Shown piece after piece: positions 47,901-59,900 of a stretch of 64,000 bases of DNA. Location of the stretch: NCBI RefSeq assembly GCF_949628265.1, contig NC_088790.1, positions 2,484,545 through 2,548,544 on the forward strand. Reading direction: 5' to 3'. Under the pieces are notes generated by a model. The model had not been told where the DNA came from and made no database searches. It saw only the letters and a list, made by a program, of their open reading frames with translations. Position numbers and translations under genes: made by a program. This DNA is from Cloeon dipterum (lineage: Eukaryota; Arthropoda; Insecta; Ephemeroptera; Baetidae). Position 1 is the first letter of the stretch, and each line of letters begins with the position of its first letter.

Positions 47901-50900
47901 TACTTTCAAAAATGAGGGGCAAAAATATTTTTTCTAGATTTTTGAGAATATGCTAATCAAAAATTGTCTATTGTAAAATTACGATTTATTTCACAATTCA
48001 GTGAATATTTCCTCACAATTCGTACACCGTTCATAAATTGCGACGAGAGGGATCGAAAAGAGTTTATAATATTTTAATTTTTCGATAAATTTGGCAAAAT
48101 CTGAATTTTCACTCTTCCTTGGTCCTGGTTTTACGCTAAATTATTAAAAAATTCCAATTATTCGTGCAAATCCGAATCTGGTAACCTCAGCTTCATTTAT
48201 GCCGCTCGATATCCATCTGCGCTTGCTGATAACGTTTATGATAAGGGAGTTTCTAGCTCTGATTTCAAGGTTCAATTAGACGAGGAAATTTTGTTTTTGC
48301 AATTTTTGTGTAGCATTGCTTGTAAATTTATTTGACAAAATTACAGGTTAAATTTTCTCGCAGCTAAATTTGAGAATTTTACTCTAGAGCAATTTGCTAC
48401 TGTAATAGAAGCAGAATATGCAATTGCTCTTTGTGGGTTTTCCTCTTAAGGCTGAATTCTGTGATTATTCAACCGTAGTTGTACGGTTCTCGCAATGCCA
48501 CAGATTCTAGAATAGTTTTGCTAATAATAGCAGGGGTACGCAACATTTTGTTTCTCTTACGGGCTAATCAAGAGTTTTCAGGCGTTTTTAAAATCAATTA
48601 CTCCAGGAAAACCGTTAGAGTTTACAATTTCCCGCGTTTTGCGACATGTCTCACGCCTTCTATCTCAATTTTCTGAAGAGAAACGCCCCAATATGAATTC
48701 CCCGCGTTTTTCCTCACGTGCCACACCCTCCTTCAAGATTTTCCAGGTTACCACGTCCCCATTTCATAATTCCCGCGAAAAAGAGAAAATTCTTAAAAAA
48801 ATCCAGTCATTTTTCAACAGAAAACTCATGGAAATCGATTTAAAGTGATTTTCAAGCATTTTTTCGAACGAGTCTCATCAACTAAAATATTGACAAATCA
48901 TCTCATCTTTTCCGCAGGTCTAGCTGTGATTCTGGAGGAGTCGGAGGAGGAGGAGGAAGAAGACGAGGACTGTTTGAGCACGCTGAGCACCGCATCGGCG
49001 GAATCGGCGAGCCGACCGAGCACACCTCATGGTAATAATTGACCTTTGATCCGACCCCCTGTTGCAAAATACGGCCGCGCGACAAGCCCACCGGCCACCC
49101 AAGGAAACCTTGCAAAAAAGAAAAACACTAAAGCCAAGGCCGCGGAGTGCTCTTCTTACGCTATTACGCAAATTTGCGGTCTCACAAAAACGCCGTACTT
49201 ATATGCGCGTCAAGTCGAGAACAATTGCTCAACCTCCAGACAAAAACGTATTTATTACGGGATCCACTAGTCAATTTTCTTTTGCAGCAGTTTTTTCGTC
49301 CAAAATTAATTTTAATCAGTTTTAACCTTGGCCTTCGATTTTTTTTTTAAATTAAACAAAAATCTGTGACATTTGGAGAACCACATGCACACTCACACAG
49401 TTCCGCGGTCCAGCGATTGCATATCAAAGACGGCTCTCGTCCTCTCGCGGTCTAAATTTCTGATTGAAAAGCTGTCTGCATGAGGAATTGCAGCTTGTTG
49501 ATTGCGGAGAGCGAGCGTAATTATCTGGCAGTTTTGCATGAATTGGCACGCCGCTTTTCGGTCTTTCTCCGCGGCTGCAGACGAACAAGAAAAGTCATAG
49601 TCTCCGCTGTGCAAATGCTGTGCGCGCAGCGCACGGATGAGCTGCCAACAATGCAAAACAGTTTTGCGTCTAGATTTATTACACTGCCTTTCTGGAGCAC
49701 GCTCTCGGCTCTCATTTTGCGCGCGCGCGCGCCTCTCTCTTTGCTTAATTAGTTCTCTGCATTTCTCGTGCTGCTTTTTTCGCAATAATGCAAATTGACT
49801 CGCATCCTATAATTATTATTGCTTTTTTAATTATTTATTGGGGAAATCATGAGCCAATTCAGGACGCTCAGCTGCTCCATCAGCAGAAATTTCACGAAAA
49901 AAATACGGTATTGTCCGTACAGTGTGCAGAAAAGAATCACAAATGATTTATCACATGATAACAATTCTTTCAATTCGCGTGGCAGTTAAGTTTGACTGTC
50001 TCGGCAACTCAAAATTTGAAGTTCGAGCAAAATAGTTACTATTTTAATAATTTAAATCTGACATTTTAGCGTTTTCTCGCTAAATCTGTGTATATCACTC
50101 ACTGAAACCACATTTTCGTATTTTCAAATCGATTCCTGACGGTTCGAAATAATTTTTCTGTTCGATAAATGTTTTTGTTTTGGCGCGCAAAACGCATGAA
50201 TCTCTTGGTCGCTACTGCGCATGCGTCACCCCTCTGACTTCACAGTTAGTTGCCAATGCCACGATTCATGCTTGGCAGTTGACGCTTGCGCAGTAGCGAC
50301 CAAAAGGTTTATGCAATGCGCTTTTTTTGCACATTTGCTCTTTTTGCACGTCAAAAAACATTTTTCGATCGGAAAAATTATTTAGAATCTCAAGAATTCA
50401 TTTCAACGTACAAAAATGTGGTTTCAATTGGTCTCTCAAAATATTTAAGTTGTTTTAAAAATATCATGCTTTAATTAGTCAAAATATTCTTAAATAAACA
50501 AAGTAAATTGAATAATTTCAACTTTAAATCGAAACCAAAATGGACTAATAATGCATCCATTTTTAGGAAAGTCTCACCAATGTCAATGCTTTTTTATTGT
50601 TTACATCGCAGTCATGCAGCAAATTACGGTAAAATGATCACTTAATGATTAGATTTTTACGACTGTATTCGAAAGAGCACAAGAAAACACGGTTCAACAG
50701 TTTAATTCCATCGGAAAACACGCAGATTGGTTAATTTCGCTTAGTTTGCGCGCTTGTTGGCAAGGAGTGGGGAGAGTTAGCCACTTGGTGCAGTTAGCGG
50801 GAGACATTTTTTTCTTTTTTTGTAAATTTGTCTCCATGCGACTTATTTTGAGGCCAAAATTTGGTGAGCTTGGGATTTATTTATTATTTTTCAAATGATA

Positions 50901-53900
50901 TTTTTGTTTTGTTAGTTCAAAAGGGTCTGTGTTCACTACTAGATTTCTCAGAACATATTAAGACGAATTTTCTTATTTTCTGGCGATGCATATCTAAATT
51001 TCTGCATTTTTCCTGAAAAAATACTGATAAATAGTGGCGTAGCTACCAAAAATCTTAAAAAAATGTTCGGATATTGGACCAAACTGCAGGGGAATAAATC
51101 ATGAATTTCCGATAAAATTAGTGTATAGTCATGACGATGATTACTCCGTCAATTAGGTCAGAAGCGATAAACATAAAAGCATAGCATCGACGATAATCTT
51201 TATCTGTAGTACGCATCGAGCAAAATATTTTCATTTCACTTGGAACTGCTCTTAGAGAGCAAGAGAGAAAAGTTTTGCACGTCCTCTCTCTCTTTCTCTC
51301 TCATTCATTGCGTTGCAGCAGAATACCATCTCGTGATACCTTATCTTATCAGGCGCAATTGATCGTTGAATTATGACACAGGTGGCAGCCCCGCCGTTCA
51401 CCAATGATTTTCGTTTTCCCGGTATATCGCTTCGGCCGCGCGCGACTGTTGAATTTGTCGATGGGCGATAATTAAGTGGGCGCCGTCGCCGAGAGCGGTC
51501 GTGCTCGCCGAATTATGCTCTCAGCAGCCTTGGTGTTCAATGTGATGCGCCAGAAACTGTCGCAGCTTTTAGAAAATGGCACGGATAAAGATTTGGGTGA
51601 GTTTTACCGTTTCAATGCTGTAATGAAGAAACGGACTGATTTGTTATTTACTTTTTAATCGTCGTCGAACGAAAATATCACAGAGTCGTTTTGAAAAGTG
51701 AAAGCGTTTTTCATTAGTTCAATTATGGTTTTCGAATCAGCCCCACTTAATTGATAATTATATTTCAATTCGAGGAATCCGATTTGTTACACTCTGATTT
51801 TTTTTCTTTTCGGTAGTGCTTTTTTACTGTGCATTTTAAACGATTCAGACACATCAGCTCTATTAATACGGTTGAAAGCAATTTTACCCTGATTGTGCTG
51901 AAAAGGAGTAAATTGGTATGCTACAAACCACGCCAAAAACATACAGGTTTGTCTAAATTGAATTTGAGCGATTTTGACACTTACAACCCGCGAAATATGC
52001 ATTTTTGCCATTTTACATGAGGTGGAAAAGGGGTTGAAACCCATATAAAATGATACGGCTATCTAGGGGAGGTCATGACGAGTCAAAAAGTGTTCGGGTT
52101 TCCGACCCTTAGAAACAAAGATTTGTTGAAAAACGTCTTTTTCTTACGGATAAATCATTAAAAAAACCTACAACTAAATCTCGGGTTCTAGGAGTCAAAA
52201 ATAAAAAAAAAACTGAATACAATTTGGCTCGTCTCGACTTCCTATGATGAACTGAAATAGGTTAAGGGTGATAAATACTCAACGTCGTTGCGCTATGAGG
52301 TGCAAATATTAAAAAAAATGCTAAAATCATGTTTTGAGGGGTGTTAAATTGGGGTTGAAGGTTTGGCACCCTTATTATACTTTGGCTGTCTAGGGGAGAC
52401 TGAGACAAGTCTAACGGTGTGAGATTTCTGAAAATCCGACCATTAGAAGCCGAGATTCAGGAATGCAAAATATTTTTATAACCCGAAAAACCACAATTTT
52501 GGTTGATTTGATTTTTTTTTAAATTGTTAATGCAAAATTCCGTTCCAAATTTGGACAATTCTCACCTATTTTTTTGCGCTCTGCGAAATGGCGATCTCAA
52601 AATTAGAAAATTTTGAACATTTTATTTTATTGACCGTGACCTACGATTTTGAGGCCATGAGCAAAATTATTCAGTTTGATTTGACGGGTTCAAATTCTAC
52701 GACCAACCCGAACCGAGTTCAGACACTCGAATCGTAAAACCTATAAATTTTTATTCTTAGACGCCCGTAAAACCTAGAAAGGCTCACAAATAATTTTAGA
52801 TTCAATTAAAATTTTATCTATTTCGTTTTTTTAGTTTGACACTAAAAACGTCTCTTCGTGTAAGCCATTTTTAATTATTTTGAATGACATGGATGAAAAA
52901 GGTGATTATTTCTGGTGAAAACCTCTGGATGGTCTTTGTGTCAATTACCAGCCCGTTTGTACAACCTGGAAAACAACTTTTTGAACTGAAAACGGATCAA
53001 AATTAAATATTCCACTAAAAATTAAACTGCGTCCTTATTTTTTGCATTTTTGATGGTTTCAAGTTGCTGTGCGTGATAGTGAAAGGACAAAAAGGCACGT
53101 ATTTTAACGCATCAGAGATTCTAAAGCGCTCAACAAATTATCTGCTCCATGAAAGCAAACCGTGAAATTTTTAAAGGAAAAAAGGGGAAATCGTGATTTT
53201 GCTCCGGAATGTTTAAAAATATTTAAATCTAAAAAATTATTTAATTTTACTCGGTGGTTTTAATATTTCCAAATAATAATTTAAGTTTACCCAAATTTAC
53301 GACATTAAGTTCAATTAAGCCCCTCCAGTGCTTTTTTGGAATAGAGGTGGGAGAGGAGGCGAAAAGTACGTTTCTTATACACAAAAGCGAATGATAATTA
53401 CCCTTGCTCTCGTCGTGTCTATTATCCAGAGCTTGGCCCCAACTTCCTCTCTCGAAAAGTGCGTCACACTCAGTCAGTGCGTGCATTTGCAGTGCGGTCG
53501 ACGCCGCCGCTTTTGCTAATAATCTTGGTGCCCTTTGATTCGACCGAGCTGCTCTTGGCCCAGGTGCTAATTTGCCTAGCTCGTCACTTTTGTTTTGTCC
53601 GCTGCGTGTGTGCGTGTGTGGCGGGAGTAGGGGACGCAAATTGTGTCCAGTTAGAATCGCAAGTACAACAAACAGGTGCTCGTGCACGGCAGTGTTGATG
53701 CAGCCGCGAGCGCGTCGCTCCTGGTGCGGAACGACCGAAGCAACGAACGCGCCGCTTCACCGGAACATACACACGCAGGCTTGAATTCACGCATTTTTTT
53801 TCATAAAAGTTTGAAAATATTTTTGATACTTCGCTTAATATTAACGATAGTCTCTGGAATTTCGGGTTTTTTAAATTTTCTCACCTAAAAAATTGGCTAT

Positions 53901-56900
53901 TAGCCCTAGTATTGTCCGGGAAAATGTTTTAAAACACCTTAAATTAGCTAAATCTTAAAAAACCTCACTATGACAAGCCGTTAAAGCGCTACACGTAATT
54001 TTTTCCAGAAAAAAATGATATAGGAAATTATTTAAAAGTCCCAAACGTTGCAAATGTATAGAAATTGCACATCATTGAAATGGTCTCGATGAACTGATTC
54101 CAAAAATGTAAAATTTATTGAGATCGAAATCCGACCACAAACTTTTTATTTAATCCAATTTCCCGGAAAAGCTGTTTTAAAAATTAACCAGTAATAACAA
54201 TTTAGAAACAGCCAAATTAAAGCTTGATTTGATGGAAACTATCTTAAGATGTATCGAAACTCTACGACAAGCCGTATATTATGTTCTTGCACACGATTTT
54301 CCCGGGATAATTTTCCGCTAGCAATTTTTGGAAAATCCCAAAACATTTGGAAAACTATGAAAATGACACATCATTTAATTTGTTTCGCTTAGCTGATTCC
54401 GAAAATATAAAAAAATATTTGAAATCGACAACGAAAGTTTTTTCTCCCCTTCAATTATTCGGAAAAGCTATTTTAAAAATTAACCTCCATAAAGATAACA
54501 CTTTTAAATTGCAAAAATGAATCCTAAGATTCCTTGGTAAAAATCAAAACTCTAGTGCAGGCGATTTTCCCGGAAAAGCTTTTCCGTTGGAAAATTTTGG
54601 AAAATTCGCTAAAAGTATGAAAGTGACCCGCCATTCGATTCGTCTCGCTGAGAAGATTACAAAAATTTCTAATATGTTTGAATCTGTATACTTTTTGAAA
54701 TATTATGAGACAGTTTGTAATTTCTCAAAATTTTGAGCCGTTTGTAATGTCACTGTAACAACCAAAATATTTTGTGCTTGGTTTTTTTATATTTTTAACA
54801 AGGTCTAGCTAAATTTCTGCCTAAAAATGTTAAAACATTTAATCTTTTCGGAGTTAATTATAAATTTTAATAAGCAAATTCACCCGATTTTTCTCTATTT
54901 TTGTCATTAATTCCCCTCTTTTAAGATGGTTAGAAGATAATGTAACTAAAAAATGATGTAATTTTTCAGAAGTGTCCAAACTGGACGCCTCTGAGGACAG
55001 GCCCGATGGGGAGCTGCCGAGGTCGAAAGCGATTCCGAAAATATTCATCGCGCCCCGAAAAGAAGAACCCGTCGCCGTCGCCGTCGCCGCCGCCCCAACC
55101 CCCGCTCCCGAGGAACCCGTGACCAAAAAAATTGTCGAAGAAGTAAAAGTGGCCGAGGCGAAAATAATTGCGGAGCCCCAGCTAGTCAAGAGCAGTGTCA
55201 GTGTTGCTGCGGCTCAGACAAATGAGGTATGCGCGCGCTTATCTTTATTAGCGTCAAAGCAAATACCTAAATTACACACCTACATAATTTCAGACTGAAG
55301 CGAAGGAAGAGGCGAAAAAGGAGCCGGAATTCCAGCTGCCCTCGGTGAAGAACCTGCGCAGCCACTTCGAAGCAGGCGGAAACAAGAGCAGCCAAATAAA
55401 CAAGGAGCCGGCGTTCGTGCCGAGGAAATTCACAAGCAACCTTTTCAAAGCAAAGCCGCAGCCGCTCGAAAACAACAACGTCAGCAGTTTAAATAACAAC
55501 ATTGTTGTCACCGAGCCCGTTAAATTGGTGGAGAAGGAACCTGCTGTGGAGCTTCCTGTCGTCGAGGAGGTGCGAACGGCGTCAGCGTCGCTGGTCAAGC
55601 AGGTGTCCTTCAGCGAGGCCAACAACGCGGACGACGACGAGGATGAGGAGGAGTACGTCGAGCCCATCATGAAACAGTTTTCCGAGGATTACGACGAGGA
55701 GGAGATTCTCAAACCGAGACCAACCACCAGGTCCTGGGACCCTGTGAGTACTGTCAAATTCGTTTGTTTTTTTTTCTGTCTAATATTCACGTCTATTGAA
55801 GTAATTCTAAAATTTAAAAAAAACGATCTCTTGTTATAGAAAAGAATGCAAAGTTTGTTTTAGTGTAAGATGTACAGGAAATTTCGGAAAATCCCTCTGA
55901 AATAACAGTTAAAATTTTAAAAAATTGCTAATCGCAAGTATACTCGCTCCCTACTGTAAAATCACGATTTATTTCACAGTTTAGGGAACTTTTATTTGAA
56001 AAATCACACCGTTGGACAGATCAGGACGAGAGGGATCGAAATCAAGTGAACAATTATTTAATAGAATTAGACTTCAGCCGGCAAATAAGCAAAATGTTCT
56101 TTAACGTTTTGAACTAAAAAACAATTAAAAAATATGTTATTTAAGCAGTCTATAACTTTTAAATTAAAAACACTGTTTTCTTATTATTGGAATTTTATTA
56201 TTTTTTAAAACGGAAAGTTCTTTGGCGAAATTAGTCATTTTAAAAATAAAGGGAATTTTGTACGGTGTTCAAGATCATTGAAAAGCTGATTTTAACGATG
56301 AATGGGTTAGTTGTTCAATGTGAAATTAGTAGAGAAACGTAAATTAGAAAAAATGATCAACTTATTTTCAATATTTTTTTTAAAACCCTCGTTCTCTCCT
56401 GTTTTTCTGTGTGAAATAAATTGTACGCAAGAGTGGAATCAGTGTTTGAATATTGTGAATAAAAGACATTCCATCTGTAAATGAGATTGACCTCTGCGTG
56501 CAAGCATCCATTTTTATGAATCAAAAAATTAACTCCGCCATGTTTTATTTGTTTAAATTATATATTTTCTAACGAAATAAAATTTTCAGGCTGTCGTGTT
56601 GAAAGAATTGTACACATTACCTGAGCCACTGAAGCAATCTGGCAGCGCCACTGCCAGTGTCACCATTGAAGGCTTTTTGGAAAAGTTGCCGTCCGGAATA
56701 AAAAAGTCGACTTACTGGAACGCGTGGAAAAGACTCTATTTCAGGGCCAAAGACGGAGTCCTCTACTGCTACCGGGTATCTTATTAATTATACCAATCAA
56801 CCAGTTTTATTCTAAAATTATTTTTGCGCAGAATGACCAAACGGAAGAGGTGAAGCTCTCCCTGCAACTGATGGGCGGCAAGGTGGAAAGTCTAGAAACT

Positions 56901-59900
56901 AGTTCCAGTGAGGATGAAGTAAGGGATTAATCAGTTTTTCAAGGGTTGAAATAATCAATTTTTTATTTTAAGCAACATCCGATGGTGTCGAAAATGCTGG
57001 GAATCGATGACGGCGTAAGTACTAAATTTGAGATGATTTATTTAAAATTTAAAATATTCTGCTTTGTTGTGTAGAAAGGGCACTATGTGGTGGTCAGGTG
57101 CAAGAACAAACAGGAAAAGGAGCGTTGGCGACTGGCGCTCAACACCCATACCACCGAGAACTTCACCTCGACCTACGTGAATCCATGGCCCCTCACGAGA
57201 GATCCCGCCCTCCTTAAAAGCACCATCATCATAGACTTGGGCAGCAGTTCCACTAGAGCAGGAATTCTGTGCAGTCAGGGTAGGAAGGAGAAAATTAAAT
57301 ATTGCTCTTTGGTATTCTCCCTACTTAAAACATTTTTAGCCAAAATATTTTTCACTAATCCGTACCCTGCCCGATTAAAAAAAGAAAATCGGTAAAATTG
57401 AGAATTTTGGTGCGAAACCCAAGCAAATGACGCGTTTAATCGCGGGGAGGCGTATTTTTAAAACAGAATTCGAATCAGGCCCATAGGGGAATTAAAAAAT
57501 TTAAACTAAACACTTCAAAAGAGCCCAGATTTTGGGATTTTCGACGGCGATGGGAGCGGGCGGGGGCGACTAAATGGCCTAAAAGACGCAGAATTTTACA
57601 GAGAGTCTAATAAACATTGGTTTTTTACTGTACGACCTGTAGGAACCGAGTTATTAATTTTTAAAATATTAATAACGGGATTTGTGACATTTCAAACTTT
57701 TGTTTCCGGGGCCCAGGCGGAGCCCTATGGGCGTCCTTCCGTGTATAGTTTTCCAAAATCGGATCATATTTAGATTTTTTAATTAAAAATTTATTTCAGC
57801 TGAATTTTCGGAAAGGTCGGAATTTTCTAAAATGGTTTTAATTTTATTTAAATTCGGTTATTCGTCCAACCATCGGACAGGTGTTTGATTAGACATTTTC
57901 CTGGAATATCCTAACGACCTTCTTCAGGGTAACTCGACCTTAGATTCACTGACCGATTTTAAATGCTTTTTTCAGTACTTTCGAGGGGTCGTGGTCGACG
58001 ATCTGACAAGTGGTCGAATTTTAATAATACAAATCACAAAACCATTTAAATTTTTCTGTGTGCGAAAATTCTGAAAACTGGATTCCAGACCGGTGGCGGT
58101 CTTTTGCGTGCGAATAAGTCGGTACAACTATTAAAGTTTACGAATTTTCGATTTCCTTTGTTACCCTTCCTGCGAAAGTTAAAAATTATCTCCTGGGATT
58201 TTGATCGGATCGGCTCGTATTTAGAATTAAAATGATCCCAAATAAATCGGAATTATGCATTGAAAACATGTCAAATCATGGTCGGTTATTTTAATATAAA
58301 TTAAAAAATTTGCAGCAACCCTTCCTCAAATATTCTTCCCAACAATAATGGCTGTGGACAAAATCACAAAGAAGCGGACGTTTGGTTTGGACGCCCTGAA
58401 ACCGGAGGTGCGATCGACTAGTAGCTTACACTTTCCAGTAAAGCCTTCAGCGAAAATCACCAAGGTAATAGTTAATAAATAAATAATTCTACCTACAATA
58501 ATTCTCTTGCTATTTGGACAGTACTCGGTGGACGTAAACGCCATTCCAGGCCTTTTCGAAAAGGTGTTTGACGACCTGAACGTGGACCAGAGGATGTACG
58601 ACATCATTCTCAGCGTGCCCCGCAGCTTCAACACCAAAACGCAGACTGAAATCGTCAACATCCTGTTCGACAAGTTCGACGTCAACGCCGTCAACATGAC
58701 CCACCAGTCCGTGCTCGCCCTCTACTCGTACAACGCCACCAGTGGCGTCGTCGTCGACATCGGAGAGCGCATGGACATCGTTCCCATCAACGAAGGTACA
58801 CACTGCACCCTGGTTTTTTATAAATAGAATTTACTGAATATTTTAAACCCTTATTTGATGTTGAAATTCATCCCTTGTCATTTCCTTCCCCTTTAAAATC
58901 AGTTTTCTTGATAAATTTTTAATAATGTTATGGACCGCTAAGTAATTTAGTCCAAAGGAAGAAACTTGTTGGATATTTCAACCCCTATTTATTATTTGTT
59001 TATTCCTACTGTCATAGTTACAAAATTTAAATACATAAAATTAAGACATGGTAAGAATGGGCAAACAAATGCTAGCAGAAAACTGCAAAAACGCTTGAAA
59101 ACATAAGTTATCTCACGCCGCACTGAGCCGCACGATTTTCGATTTAATCCCTTAAAAATCACTTCTTTTATTTTGTTTGTTAAACAATAGAAATTCTGTC
59201 ATAAGGGTGGTTGTAAGGGGTAGAATAAAAAAATTTAGGGAGGTAGAAATGGTGCATAAATTAAATAAGAAGCTGATTTAGGTACATAAAATGCTTTTGG
59301 GGGTGGATTCGGGAGGTTTTAAAGGGGTAAAAATGGCAACTGATGGTATTAAACCCACTAGATTCAGTTTAAAAATAAGAAAAAACTTGATAACAATTAA
59401 CAAACACAAGAATTATTATATTAGGGGTTGTTTTAAGAGGTAAAATTAATTTAGGGAATGGTATTATTTGTTAAATACGTATCCTTACTTAGTTCAAAAA
59501 TTACTATATTGCTCTAGATGAAGATTTGATATTAATTTTCTTTTTTTAAACTCTCATTGGAGAAACTTCACCCCTTAACTTGTAAAAAAGTGCTCAAAAG
59601 AATAAATTTGAATTTATTTAGCTGTCTAAACAGCTAAAAAATTATGATTTCTCCTAAATTGAAAAAAAATCCCAAATTCCGTGTTAACCCTAATTAAAAT
59701 TGTCAGGTTACATCGTTGAAAACGGAGTTTCGCGGATTCCGTACGGCGGCTCGCAGATCGTGGACCACTTGCGGCACTTTTTGCACCAAAAGCAGTATTC
59801 GCTGGTGACGGAGGTGGAGTCGTTCCTCATCAGATACGTGCTCGAGAATCTCTGCTTCAGCGCGCAGCACTACAACACGGAAATGCAGAAATTCAGGGAG

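Larger units (their letters stand above)
51597..54969. other. Intron between alternative exon 3 and exon 7
   Basis: It contains family B (52030-52820), a CpG-rich island at 53330-53790 with a doubled initiator-like TCAGTCAGT at 53470-53478, and family C (53890-54690). The island could be another promoter, but I found no ATG plus phase-1 donor in it. Confidence 0.5.
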
